In this document: positions 43,463 to 53,080 of the stretch, one piece after another
Position numbering within the stretch: position 1 is the first letter of the stretch
Layout: each line of letters starts with the position of its first letter
Position numbers and translations under genes: made by a program
The notes under the pieces: model-generated
What the model saw: only the letters and a program-made list of their open reading frames with translations
Told to the model about the DNA's origin: nothing
Databases searched by the model: none
Origin: CALMKX01 sp036274895
GTDB lineage: Bacteria; Acidobacteriota; Thermoanaerobaculia; Multivoradales; SZUA-115
DNA: 64,000 bases
Assembly: GCA_036274895.1 (NCBI GenBank)
Contig: DASUEU010000050.1
Coordinates: forward strand, 1-64,000
Reading direction: 5' to 3'

Positions 43463-44395
43463 TCAGGCCGGGTGGGGGCGGGCGGCCAGCTCGAGGTCCG
43501 CCACCACGCCGCGGTGGTCGGAAAGCGGCGTCGCCAGCGTGTGGTAGTTGCTGAACTCGAGCTCCGGCGTAACCAGCACCCAGTCCAGCCGGCGCAGCGG
43601 CCGCTGGGACGGGAAGGTCGGGACGTGGGCCTGGGGGCAGAACGCTTTGAGACCCAGGGACTCGGTCAACTGCTCCATCGACTCGGGCTCGAAGTGCCAG
43701 CAGCAGTTGAGGTCGCCGGAGAGCACCAGGGGTCGCTGCCGATCGGCGAGGAACTCGGCCAGGCTGGCGATCTGGCGTCGGCGTACGGAGCGGGTGAGGA
43801 AGTCCAGGTGGACCGAGGCGACGTCGATCTCGAGCCCGTCCCACTCGGGCACAGCCAGGGTCGCCACCACGAAGCCCTTGGTATCCCGCCAGTTGGCGCC
43901 GAAGCGCTGCGAGACGGGCTCCTTGAGCTCCTGGCGAGAGAGCAGAGCCGTACCGTAGCGGACGTTGAAGCGGCCGACGCCCACCACGTTGTGCTCGCCA
44001 TGGTAGTAGTCCGGCAGCGCGGCCAGCTCGGCCAGCCGCGCGACGTGGTCGAAATTGCCGCTCCAGGTCGAGGGACCGTCGGCTTCCTGCAGGGCCACCA
44101 CGTCGGGCTCCACCTCGCGTACGGCGTGGGCCACGGCGCGCAGGTTGCCTTCGAGGGTGGGGCTCTTGGCCAGGGCCTGGTGACGCAGATGCCGCCGGCC
44201 GTGGCCGAGGTTCAAGGTCATCAGCCGCAGGGAGCCGGGTTTCTTGACCCCGAGATCGGCGGCGCAGAGGGCTGGTCGATCGATCTCCGGCGCCACCACG
44301 GTGCCCTTGGTCGAGTGGCCGCCCACCGCGCGGGCGAAGCGTCGAGCCTGATGGAGAGTCTGGTGCAGGGCGTGTGAGGGGAGGGTTCGTCTCAA
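43463..44395 (-). CDS. Endonuclease/exonuclease/phosphatase-family protein
   Basis: 310 residues. EEP-fold motifs: LRLMTLNLGHG (metal Asn), VVALQEAD (metal Glu), VVATLAVPEW and ASVHLDF, VLSGDLN (Asp/Asn) and PLSDHRGV (Asp-His dyad). There is no signal peptide. Substrates in the family range from DNA to sphingolipids and phosphoinositides, and the sequence does not discriminate. It lies opposite a cardiolipin synthase, so lipid headgroup chemistry is possible. Confidence 0.8.
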   Translation of the reverse strand: MRRTLPSHALHQTLHQARRFARAVGGHSTKGTVVAPEIDRPALCAADLGVKKPGSLRLMTLNLGHGRRHLRHQALAKSPTLEGNLRAVAHAVREVEPDVVALQEADGPSTWSGNFDHVARLAELAALPDYYHGEHNVVGVGRFNVRYGTALLSRQELKEPVSQRFGANWRDTKGFVVATLAVPEWDGLEIDVASVHLDFLTRSVRRRQIASLAEFLADRQRPLVLSGDLNCCWHFEPESMEQLTESLGLKAFCPQAHVPTFPSQRPLRRLDWVLVTPELEFSNYHTLATPLSDHRGVVADLELAARPHPA

Positions 44396-44485
44396 GCTGA
44401 GGGGGGCTCCGAGGCAGTGGCCAACAGGGAATGAGAACCTGAAGGGCCGGGCTGATTATTCTCCATCCACCGTGACGACGGCGCG

Positions 44486-46114
44486 TCAGAAGCGCGAAAG
44501 GAAGCCCCAAAGGGCAATGCCCACCCCCACCAGGCCCTCGCCGGCGATGGCACCGGCGGCGAGCAACCGGCCCGGCTCTTCGAGCCCCCGCCGGTCGGCC
44601 CAGGCCCGCACGAGGCCGCCCAGGAAAAGGGGCAGCGACAGCTCGATGGGCGCGTAGAGGCCGATGCCGAAGGCGATCGGCAGGAGTCCGGCGCCGAGCC
44701 TCTGGGCCAGGGCGAGGGCCAGCCCCCCGGCGAGGAGGCCCCAGCCGAGGGGCCCCTCGAAGAACGTCGAGGCCCCGCCCTCGGCCGGGTCGATCAAGGC
44801 CGCCAGCGCCACCGCCTGGGGTGCCGGCAGGTCCACCGAGCCGAGGGTGAAGCGGCCCCGGATCGCTTCCAGCACCAGCCCCAGGACGGGCGCCGTCACC
44901 ACCACCGAGACCACCTGGGCGATCGCCTGGTCGCGGGGGGGCGTGCCCACCAGATGGCCGGCTTTGAGGTCCTGGAGGAAGTCCCCCGCCATCCCCGCCG
45001 CCAGGCAGAGCACGGCCGCGAGCATCACCGAGGCGCGCACCGGCAACTCGACCACCAGCAGCAGGGCGAGCAGGATCGCGACCGCAAAGATCTCCATGGG
45101 ATCGATGTTGAGCTCGCCGGCGATGCGTGCCGCCACGTAGGCCACGGCGAGCGAGGCCAGCACCGCCACCAGGCCCAGCCAGAGCGGCAGGGCGAGCACC
45201 ACGGCCACCAGGGCCGCGAGCAAGGCCGCCGCTGCCGCGCCGAGCAAGGTGCGCCGGGGGGTGAGCTGGGATCGCCGTGCGAGCAGGGGACCGAGAGCCG
45301 GCAGCCCGGAGAGGAGAAAGAAGGCCAGGCTGGCGCCGACGATCACCCCGATGCCGAAGGGGCGGGTGGCCCCGGCGACGGCGGCACCCTTGTCGGCGAA
45401 GCGCCCGCCGGCGACCAGGAGGGGCAGGGCCAGCCACCAGGCCGTGGCCCCCCCCGCCAGCCAGGCGCCGGTGAAGCGGGGGCCGATCAGGAACCCTCCG
45501 GCGAGCGGCACCAGCGAGACGCTCGCCCCCAGCGACAGCCACTTCGCCAGGCCGGCTCCTCCCTGATCGAGCCCCACCACCGCGGGCAGCCAGCCGGCGC
45601 CGTCGCGCAGGGCGGCGAAGAGCCCCGCGGCGGCGAGGGCGGCGAGCAGCAGGCGGACCTTGGCGCCCCCCTCGTCGCCGGCCTCGAGCATGCGCGCCGC
45701 GGCGATGCCGTCCGGATAGGGCAGGGCGAGGCGCTCGATCATCTCCGCGCGCAGGGGCAGGGTGAAGAGCACCCCGAGCAGCCCCCCGACCAGGGCGACC
45801 AGCGTCACCTCGAAGCCCGAGATCTCGACACCCAGCAGCCAGGCCGCCGGCACCGTGAACACCACCCCCGCGGCCAGCAGCCCGCCGGTCGAGGCTGCCG
45901 TGGCGGCGACGTTGGCTTCCTGCGGCCCCGCTCCCCCGGCCAGGCGCAGGATCGCCATCGCCAGCAGGGTGGCGGTGGCGATCGGCCAGTAGACACCGCC
46001 GACCTTGAGCCCGGCCCAGGCCGAGTAGGCGGTGATCAGCAACGAGAGGGGGACCCCGACCAGCAGGACCCGCAGAGTCAGAGGCCGTCGGGCCGGCAAG
46101 GGGGCTTGGATCAT
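44486..46114 (-). CDS. OPT-family oligopeptide transporter
   Basis: 542 residues, with about 14-16 hydrophobic segments. YPDGIAAARMLEAG is the OPT signature region. It starts six bases past the stop of the GCS2-CBS gene, so it is in the same operon. OPT proteins import peptides, glutathione or metal-siderophore chelates by proton symport. Confidence 0.85.
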   Translation of the reverse strand: MIQAPLPARRPLTLRVLLVGVPLSLLITAYSAWAGLKVGGVYWPIATATLLAMAILRLAGGAGPQEANVAATAASTGGLLAAGVVFTVPAAWLLGVEISGFEVTLVALVGGLLGVLFTLPLRAEMIERLALPYPDGIAAARMLEAGDEGGAKVRLLLAALAAAGLFAALRDGAGWLPAVVGLDQGGAGLAKWLSLGASVSLVPLAGGFLIGPRFTGAWLAGGATAWWLALPLLVAGGRFADKGAAVAGATRPFGIGVIVGASLAFFLLSGLPALGPLLARRSQLTPRRTLLGAAAAALLAALVAVVLALPLWLGLVAVLASLAVAYVAARIAGELNIDPMEIFAVAILLALLLVVELPVRASVMLAAVLCLAAGMAGDFLQDLKAGHLVGTPPRDQAIAQVVSVVVTAPVLGLVLEAIRGRFTLGSVDLPAPQAVALAALIDPAEGGASTFFEGPLGWGLLAGGLALALAQRLGAGLLPIAFGIGLYAPIELSLPLFLGGLVRAWADRRGLEEPGRLLAAGAIAGEGLVGVGIALWGFLSRF

Positions 46115-46120
46115 CGGCGG

Positions 46121-48028
46121 CTACTTCGAGAGCTCGTCCTCGAGCAGGTGGGCGGCGAGGGCGATCAGGTCCCGCTCGGTGATGATGCCGACCAGGCGAT
46201 CGTCCTCGACCACCGGCAGGCAGGCCACCCGGTGGCGGCGCATGATGGCGATCGCCTCGAGGGTCGTGGTCTCGGGCCGGCAGGTCACCACTTCCCTCTG
46301 CATGATCTCCTTGACCGGGATCGCCCGGCCCCGATCCTCTCCCCGCGCCAGCAGGCGCAGCAGGGCGCGGTGGGTGACCAGGCCCACCAGGTGGTGGTCC
46401 TGGTCCTCCACCGGCACGTGACGGATGTGCCGCCAGTCCATCATGGCGGCCACCAGGTCGATCACCTCGTCCTCGTGAACGGTGAACAGGTCCGTGACCA
46501 TGAACTGCTCGACCCGCGAATAGTAACGGGCCCGGCGCCCCGCCTCCTCCAGCTCGGCAGGCTGCCACTCATGCACCGGCTCGCCACTCTTCTGGCGGGA
46601 GATCATGGCACTGGTCAAGGCGGCGAGGCGGCGGGCGAGGGAGCTCTCCTCGCTGAAGCCCGCGAGCGAAGAGAGCTGCCAGAGCGAGGCGGTCTTGAGC
46701 CTCGCCACCCGCTCCCCGACGATGCCCAGGTAGCGGTCGGTGGCGCCCGAATCGACGCCACAGGCTTCGAGCCCCGCCCGCGCGAGGGGCAGCAGCACCT
46801 CGGTGAGCAACTGCTGCGCCGGCACGTTCGGCCGGCCCGGCCAGTCGAAGTGCGCGGAGACCCCCAGGCGAGCCGCCGAGACGAAATTCTCGTGCGCGGC
46901 GGCGAAGTCCATCCTGCGCGACGGGTCACCCAGCTCTTCCGGCAGGGCCCGCATCAGGCCGATCCACAGCGCGGCGTTGGCGATCTCGTCCACCACCGAC
47001 GGGCCGGCGGGCAGGATGCGGTTCTCGATGCGCAGGTGGGCCTTGCCGTCCGCCACGCCGTAGCAGGGGCGCATCCAGCGGTAGATGGTGCCGTTGAACA
47101 GGCGAAGGGCCGCGAGCTTCGGCACCCCGCCCGCCGCCACCACGGCCAGCGAGTCCTCCTCGATGGGGGCCGAGATCAGGGCCGGGAAGCGCGCCACATC
47201 CTCGCGGAAGATCTCGAGCACCGAGTCCTTGAGCCAGCGCTGGCCGAAGGAGACCCGGGCCGGCTGTTGGCGGCGGTGGCGGGTGGTGGGCCGGGTGTCG
47301 ATGGACTGCTGGAAGAGGGCGATGCGGGTCTCCCGCCACAGGCGGCGGCCGAAGAGCAGGGGGGAGTTGGCGCAGGCGGCGAGCACCGGCCCGGCCAGGG
47401 CCTGGGCGGTGTTGTAGCGCAGGGCGAACTCCCCGGGGTCGACCTGCAGATGCACCTGGAAGCTGGTGGTGCAGGCCTCGAGCATGACGTTGTCGTGGCG
47501 GATCAGCAGCTCGTCGAGCCCCTTGATCCGCAGGTGGTACTCGCCCCCCCGCAGGCGGTTGAAGGCTTCGTTCAAGGCCGCGTAGCGCGGCAACGGCGTC
47601 ATCGCCTCGAGCTCCAGATCCGAGATGTCGAGAGTGGGGAGGATGCCGGCGAGCACCACCTCCAGCCCGTGCCGGCCCGCGGCCTCGCGCAGGCGCTCGA
47701 GCAGTTCCCGGGTTTGCTTCTCGAGACGATCGAGGCAATCCGGGCCCACCGCCAGGGGATCGAGGTTGTATTCGACGTTGAAGCGGCCCAGCTCGGTGGT
47801 GTAGTGCTCGTCGGCCAGCTCGCCGAGCAGGGTCAGATTCTCGTAGGCCGGCCGGTAGGCCGAGTCGACCAGGCAGGTCTCCTGCTCGGCCCCGATGCGG
47901 GCGATCCCGGACTCGATCCGCCCGTTCTCGAGCAGGTGCTCGAGAGCCGTGAGGTCGGCCAGGACCTTGCGTTTGAACAGGCGGAGGGCTTCGGCTTCGC
48001 TCTCGCGATGGATCCGCTGCTCGCCCAT
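46121..48028 (-). CDS. GCS2-type carboxylate-amine ligase fused to a CBS pair
   Basis: 635 residues from ATG 48028, with GGGAGGAAC upstream. Residues about 20-490 match the glutamate-cysteine ligase family 2 fold: RIGAEQETCLVD, GRFNVEYNLDP, HLRIENRILPAGPS. Residues about 505-630 carry two CBS motifs: VTDLFTVHEDEVIDLVAAMM and MQREVVTCRPETTTLEAIAIM. GCS2 enzymes make gamma-glutamyl or related amide bonds. CBS pairs bind adenosine nucleotides and would give energy-state control. It is flanked on both sides by OPT transporter genes in one operon. Confidence 0.85.
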   Translation of the reverse strand: MGEQRIHRESEAEALRLFKRKVLADLTALEHLLENGRIESGIARIGAEQETCLVDSAYRPAYENLTLLGELADEHYTTELGRFNVEYNLDPLAVGPDCLDRLEKQTRELLERLREAAGRHGLEVVLAGILPTLDISDLELEAMTPLPRYAALNEAFNRLRGGEYHLRIKGLDELLIRHDNVMLEACTTSFQVHLQVDPGEFALRYNTAQALAGPVLAACANSPLLFGRRLWRETRIALFQQSIDTRPTTRHRRQQPARVSFGQRWLKDSVLEIFREDVARFPALISAPIEEDSLAVVAAGGVPKLAALRLFNGTIYRWMRPCYGVADGKAHLRIENRILPAGPSVVDEIANAALWIGLMRALPEELGDPSRRMDFAAAHENFVSAARLGVSAHFDWPGRPNVPAQQLLTEVLLPLARAGLEACGVDSGATDRYLGIVGERVARLKTASLWQLSSLAGFSEESSLARRLAALTSAMISRQKSGEPVHEWQPAELEEAGRRARYYSRVEQFMVTDLFTVHEDEVIDLVAAMMDWRHIRHVPVEDQDHHLVGLVTHRALLRLLARGEDRGRAIPVKEIMQREVVTCRPETTTLEAIAIMRRHRVACLPVVEDDRLVGIITERDLIALAAHLLEDELSK

Positions 48029-48071
48029 GTTCCTCCCGGGACGGTGCGTTCGGCAGGTCTTGCCAACAACG

Positions 48072-50018
48072 CTATCCGGCCCGGCCCGCCGCGCGCCCCG
48101 CCCGGAAGAGTAGCCCGCACAACCCCACCACCAGGGTGAGGGCGAGCAAGGTCGCCGGCAGCCCGGTGACCCAGGAGAAGCCCTTCTCTCCAAAGTGCAC
48201 CATCCGCATCGCCGCCGCGAAGCCCGACTCGGCCCAGGTCTCCCGGGCTGCTGCGAGCAGCGCGATCAGCACCCCGGCCAGACCCTCTCCGGCGATCAGG
48301 CCCGAGGCCGCGAGGATGCCGGGGTCGCTGTCGATGGCTCCTTCGCCGCGCCTGGCTTCCACCACCCGGCGCACCAGGCCGCCGACGAAGATCGGCGTCA
48401 TGCTCGAAAGCGGCAGGTAAATGCCCACGGCGAAGGCCAGACCCGGCAAGCCGGCGAGCATCCCCGCAACGGACAGTCCGGCTCCCGTGCCCACCAGGCC
48501 CCAGGGCAAAGAGCCGGTGAGCACGCCGTCGATCACCGTCTTCATCAGCATCGCCTGGGGCGCCCCCAGCTCGCCGGTGCCGAAGCCGTAGGTCTTGCCC
48601 AGCAGGATCACCGTGCCGGCCACCGCCCAGCAGGCGAAGGCCGCGCCCAGAAACTGGCCGAGCTGCTGGCGGGCCGGAGTGGCCCCCACCAGATAACCGG
48701 TCTTCAGGTCCTGGGAGATGTCCCCCGCCTTCGAAGCGGCCACGCAGACCACCATGCCGACGGTCAAGATCGCCGCCCGCGCCGAGGGATCCTTCCAGCC
48801 CAGGGCCACGAAGATCAGGGAGATCGCCAGCAGGGTGACCAGGGTCATCCCGGAAGTGGGGTTCGAGGACACCCCGATCAGGCCGACGATGCGCGACGAG
48901 ACGACCACGAAGAGCACGCCGAAGAGGCCCACGCCCAGGGCCGCGAGGGTCCGGGGGCCGAGGCTCATCTCCCCAGCCAGCAGGCCGGGCACGGCGATCA
49001 GGGTCAGCACCACCAAGGCCGGACCGGCGATCACCACCCAGCCGGGGATGTCGCGGTCGGTGCGCCGGTCGACGCTCGCCGCTGCCCCCTCGCCCCGCTG
49101 TGCCGACAAGCCCGTGAGCACGGCCTTGAGCGAGGCCCACATGGTGGGCAGCGAGCGCGCCACGGTGACGATGCCCGCCGCCGCCACCGCCCCGGCACCG
49201 ATGTAGCGCACGTAGCGGCTCCAGATCGCCCCGGCACCGAGGTCACGAATCGGCTTCTCGAGCTCGGGGAAGAGGGGGGTGGCCAGGGAGTCGCCGACGA
49301 TGGCGATCAAGGGGATGAAGCAGAGGGCCGAGATCAAGCTGCCGGCGACCATGATCGCGGCCTGGCGGTAGCCCAGGATGTAGCCCACGGCCAGCAGCGC
49401 CGCGGCCACCTCGAGGGACAGCTCGGCCTTGGGAATGCCCGGCAGGGCGAGATGGAGCTCCGGCCGGAACAGGCCGAAGCCGCCGAGGCCGATCTTCGCC
49501 GTGGCCCCCACGACGAGGCCGAGGGCGATCCACTTACCGCCGGAGGCCGACTCCGACGTGGTGACCTTGAGCACCTCGGCGCAGGCCGTGCCTTCCGGGT
49601 AGGGCAGCTCTTTGGCGCTATCGACGATCAGCAGCCGGCGCAGGGGCACCATGGCGCAGATGCCGAGGATGGCGCCCAGGAAAGCGAGGATCGCCACCTG
49701 CCAGAAGGGCGGCGCCATGCCCCACAGGAAGAGGGCCGGGATGGTGAAGATGGTGCCCGAGGCGAGGGAGGAGGAAGCCGAGCCGATGGTCTGCGAGAGA
49801 TTGGCTTCGAGGATGGTGAAGCCATTCGCCCGGATGGCCCGGAAGAAAGCCACGGTGAGCACCGCGATGGGAATCGAGGTGGTGACCGTGAGGCCGACCC
49901 GCAGGCCCAGGTAGGCGTTGGCCGCGCCGAACAGGATGCCGAAGACGATGCCGGCCGCCGCCGCCCGCACCGTGAACTCGAGGACGGACTCGTCCCTGGC
50001 CTTCGAGCCTGCCACCAT
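48072..50018 (-). CDS. OPT-family oligopeptide transporter
   Basis: 648 residues. Many hydrophobic segments begin FTVRAAAAGIVFGILFGAANAYLGL, and YPEGTACAEVLKV is the OPT signature region. It is first in the OPT-ligase-OPT set and 44 bp before the ligase start. It is distinct from, and longer than, the second OPT gene, so the two may differ in substrate or act as a pair. Confidence 0.87.
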   Translation of the reverse strand: MVAGSKARDESVLEFTVRAAAAGIVFGILFGAANAYLGLRVGLTVTTSIPIAVLTVAFFRAIRANGFTILEANLSQTIGSASSSLASGTIFTIPALFLWGMAPPFWQVAILAFLGAILGICAMVPLRRLLIVDSAKELPYPEGTACAEVLKVTTSESASGGKWIALGLVVGATAKIGLGGFGLFRPELHLALPGIPKAELSLEVAAALLAVGYILGYRQAAIMVAGSLISALCFIPLIAIVGDSLATPLFPELEKPIRDLGAGAIWSRYVRYIGAGAVAAAGIVTVARSLPTMWASLKAVLTGLSAQRGEGAAASVDRRTDRDIPGWVVIAGPALVVLTLIAVPGLLAGEMSLGPRTLAALGVGLFGVLFVVVSSRIVGLIGVSSNPTSGMTLVTLLAISLIFVALGWKDPSARAAILTVGMVVCVAASKAGDISQDLKTGYLVGATPARQQLGQFLGAAFACWAVAGTVILLGKTYGFGTGELGAPQAMLMKTVIDGVLTGSLPWGLVGTGAGLSVAGMLAGLPGLAFAVGIYLPLSSMTPIFVGGLVRRVVEARRGEGAIDSDPGILAASGLIAGEGLAGVLIALLAAARETWAESGFAAAMRMVHFGEKGFSWVTGLPATLLALTLVVGLCGLLFRAGRAAGRAG

Positions 50019-50082
50019 GCTGCCTCCTCCGTCAGGAAAGCTGGCGGGAGGCTAGCACAGGGGGCCGCCCTGTTCGGCAGCC

Positions 50083-51225
50083 CTAGGCGGGAGTCTGAAG
50101 CCGCGCCGCGGTCGGGGCGTGGGTGACCTTGCCTTCGTGGGTGAGGAGCGTTCCGGCGAGGACCTCGTCCGTGACGTCGACCTTGAGCTCCCCCTTCTGC
50201 CACATCAAGGCGAGCAGGTTGACCAGGTTCTTGGCGTAGAGGGCGCTCGAGTCCACCGACTGGGCGGAGGCGAGGTTCGAGGGCGCGAGGATCAGCACGC
50301 CGTGGTGCATGACCTCTTCGTCGGCCTTCGACAGCTCGCAGTTGCCGCCTTCGGAGGAAGCCAGGTCGACGATGATGCTGCCGTGCTTCATGCCCTCCAC
50401 CATCTCGCGGCTGACCAGCCGGGGCGCCGGGCGACCCGGCACCAGGGCGGTGGTGATCACCACGTCGGCCGCCGCCAGGTGGCGCGCCACGATCTCCCGC
50501 TGGCGGCGCAGGAAGTCCTCGGACATCTCCTTGGCGTAACCGCCCTGGCCCTCGCCGCTCTCGGCGATCGGCAGCTCGATGAAGCGGCCGCCGAGGGACT
50601 CGACCTCCTCCTTCACCGCGGCGCGGATATCCGACACCTCGACCACCGCACCCAGGCGGCGGGCGGTGGCGATCGCCTGTAGGCCGGCGACGCCGGCGCC
50701 CATCACCACCACCCGGGCGGGCGGCACGGTACCGGCGGCGGTCATCAGGAGGGGGAAGTACTTCGAGAGTCGGGCGGCGGCGATCAGCACGGCCTTGTAG
50801 CCGGCGATCGAGGCCTGGGAGGAGAGGGCATCCACCGCCTGGGCGCGGGTGATGCGCGGCACCAGCTCCATGGCGAAGGTGGTGACGCCGCCCTTGGCCA
50901 GCTGCTCGACCCGCGACAGGTTCTTGTGGGCTGCCATCAGGGCGACCAGGATCGCGCCCTGCTTGAGCCAGCCGGCTTCCTCCTCGGAGGGCTCACGGAC
51001 CTTGAAGACGATGTCCGCGCTCTGCCACCCCGCCTTGCGGTCGCTTGCGACCTCGGCACCGGCCTGGCGGTACTCCTCGTCGGAGTGATGGGCGCCCTCT
51101 CCGGCGCCGCTTTCGAGGGCGACGGTGAGGCCGTCCTTGACCAACCGCTTCACGGTTTCGGGCGTGGCCGCCACGCGGCGCTCGCCCGGATGCTGCTCTT
51201 TGGGGACCCAGATCTTGGTCATCAT
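50083..51225 (-). CDS. pntAA: NAD(P) transhydrogenase alpha subunit part 1
   Basis: 380 residues, covering the NAD-binding domain I only. Motifs: WVPKEQHPGERRVAATPE, VVVMGAGVAGLQAIATARRLGA and SIIVDLASSEGGNCE. It is longer than alanine dehydrogenase and its N-terminal pattern fits PntAA. The expected membrane partners pntAB and pntB are not next to it, since an OPT gene follows instead. They may lie elsewhere. Confidence 0.87.
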   Translation of the reverse strand: MMTKIWVPKEQHPGERRVAATPETVKRLVKDGLTVALESGAGEGAHHSDEEYRQAGAEVASDRKAGWQSADIVFKVREPSEEEAGWLKQGAILVALMAAHKNLSRVEQLAKGGVTTFAMELVPRITRAQAVDALSSQASIAGYKAVLIAAARLSKYFPLLMTAAGTVPPARVVVMGAGVAGLQAIATARRLGAVVEVSDIRAAVKEEVESLGGRFIELPIAESGEGQGGYAKEMSEDFLRRQREIVARHLAAADVVITTALVPGRPAPRLVSREMVEGMKHGSIIVDLASSEGGNCELSKADEEVMHHGVLILAPSNLASAQSVDSSALYAKNLVNLLALMWQKGELKVDVTDEVLAGTLLTHEGKVTHAPTAARLQTPA

Positions 51226-51315
51226 CGCCTTCCTGGGGCTGCCTTGTCCGAACTCGCGGGGATGGTAGCCGGGCGTGGGGCCCGATGCAACGACCCGCTG
51301 GGGTAGGAGCCAGCG

Positions 51316-53007
51316 CTACCCCTCCTTGCCCCGGAAGCGCTCGGTCAGCTCGGCCACTCGCTCGGGGGAGATCTTCTCGAAGAGAGGCGGTCCCGGCACC
51401 AGCGCCTGGCCCGACGGCGGATGGTCGAAGCTCAGGGCCGTGGCCAGCGAGACCCGGCCCGGGTCGCCGCTTTCGCCGAGCAGGGCGAAGATCTCGCGGC
51501 TCTTGGCCGGCATCACCGCAGCGCTGGCCACGGCGTAGAGCCAGGCGAGCTGGAGGGTGCGCCGCAGCACCTCGCCGCCGCGGGCGCGGTCGGTCTTGAC
51601 CAGAGCCCAGGGCTGGGTCTGGGTGACGTACTCGTTGCCCGCCGCCCACAAGGCCCGCAGGGCCCGCATGGCCTTCCTGAAGTTGGTCGCCCGCAGCTCG
51701 CTGTCGAGCTCTTCGGCCAGCTCGCGGCAGCGGGCCAGGAGCTGGCGGTCGACCTCCTCCTGCGGACCCGGTTCGGGCACCCGGCCGTCGAAGTTGCGCA
51801 CCACCAGGGTCTGCACCCGGTTGACGAAGTTGCCGAGCACGTCGGCCAGGTCCTTGTTCACCAGGGCCGCGAAGCCCTCGATGCTGAAGTCCGAGTCAGT
51901 GCCCTCGGGCACCGTGGCGAGCAGGGCGTAGCGCCACAGATCGGCCGGGAAGAGCTCGAGGGCGGTGTCGGTGAAGATGCCCCGGCCCCGGCTGGTCGAG
52001 AACTTGCCGCCCTCGTAGGTCAGCCAGCTGAAGCCCTTGACGTTGCTGGCGAAGACCCAGGGCTGGCCGGTACCGAGCATGGTGGCCGGCCACATCACGG
52101 TGTGGAAGGGCACGTTGTCCTTGCCCATGAACTGCGCGTACTCGACCTCGCCCGGGGCCAGCCACCAGCGCTTCCAGGCCTCCGGGTCGCCGCCGAGCCG
52201 GGCCCAGTCCATGGTCATGCTGATGTAGCCGATGGGGGCGTCGAACCAGACGTAGAAGACCTTGCCCTCGAAGCCCGGCCGCGGCACGGCGATACCCCAG
52301 GCGAGGTCGCGGGTGATGCTGCGGTCCTGGAGGCCCTCGTCCAGCCACTTGTAGGCGATGCCGCGGGTGGTCGGCGGCCAGGAGGGATGGCCATCCACCC
52401 AGGCCCGCACCCGCTCCTGGAGCTTCGAGAGGCGCAGGAACAGGTGCTTCGAGCGACGAATTTCGAGGTTCTTGCTCCCGGAGACCGCCGAGCGGGGCTC
52501 GCCGAGCTGGGTGGGGTCCATCAGGGAACCGCAGTTGTCGCACTGGTCGCCCCGGGCGTCGGTGAAGCCGCAGTGGGGACAGGTGCCGATGACGTAGCGA
52601 TCGGGCAGGAAGCGGGCATCATCGATCGAGTAGATCTGCTCGATCTCGCGCTCCTCGATGTAGCCGTTCTCATCGAGGCGCCGGTAGATGTCTTGGGTGA
52701 GCTGGTGGTGGACCGGCGAGGAGGTGCGGCCGAAGTAGTCGAAGGAGAGCTCGAAGTCGCGGTAGATACGGTCCTGAATGGCGAACTGCTCGTCGCAGTA
52801 TTCCTGCGGGCTCTTGCCCTCGGCCAGGGCCGCTAGCTCGGCCGGGGTGCCGTGCTCGTCGGTGCCGCAGATGGCCAGCACCTCCTCCCCCTGCTGGCGC
52901 AGGTGGCGGGCGTAGACGTCGGCCGGCAGCAAGGAGCCGATCAGGTTGCCGAGGTGCTTGACGCCGTTGATGTAGGGCAGGGCGCTGGTGATGAGAGTTC
53001 GGGCCAT
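51316..53007 (-). CDS. metG: Methionyl-tRNA synthetase
   Basis: 563 residues. The HIGH-type motif is YINGVKHLGN and the KMSKS-type loop is KFSTSRG. The zinc-binding CPHC and CDNC pairs lie in the connective domain. The C-terminal tRNA-binding (Trbp111-like) extension is absent, as in shorter MetRS forms. It charges tRNA-Met. Confidence 0.95.
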   Translation of the reverse strand: MARTLITSALPYINGVKHLGNLIGSLLPADVYARHLRQQGEEVLAICGTDEHGTPAELAALAEGKSPQEYCDEQFAIQDRIYRDFELSFDYFGRTSSPVHHQLTQDIYRRLDENGYIEEREIEQIYSIDDARFLPDRYVIGTCPHCGFTDARGDQCDNCGSLMDPTQLGEPRSAVSGSKNLEIRRSKHLFLRLSKLQERVRAWVDGHPSWPPTTRGIAYKWLDEGLQDRSITRDLAWGIAVPRPGFEGKVFYVWFDAPIGYISMTMDWARLGGDPEAWKRWWLAPGEVEYAQFMGKDNVPFHTVMWPATMLGTGQPWVFASNVKGFSWLTYEGGKFSTSRGRGIFTDTALELFPADLWRYALLATVPEGTDSDFSIEGFAALVNKDLADVLGNFVNRVQTLVVRNFDGRVPEPGPQEEVDRQLLARCRELAEELDSELRATNFRKAMRALRALWAAGNEYVTQTQPWALVKTDRARGGEVLRRTLQLAWLYAVASAAVMPAKSREIFALLGESGDPGRVSLATALSFDHPPSGQALVPGPPLFEKISPERVAELTERFRGKEG

Positions 53008-53080
53008 GGACAGTCCCTCGGCAGACAGAACGCCAGATGGTACCCCAGCCCGTTAGAATCCGACCCCTGGAGACCACGAC

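Noticed and set aside
44954..48139. Open frame of 1061 codons on the plus strand
   Set aside because: It is antisense to the OPT and GCS2-CBS genes and rich in Gln/Asp/Gly/His, a typical complement artefact.
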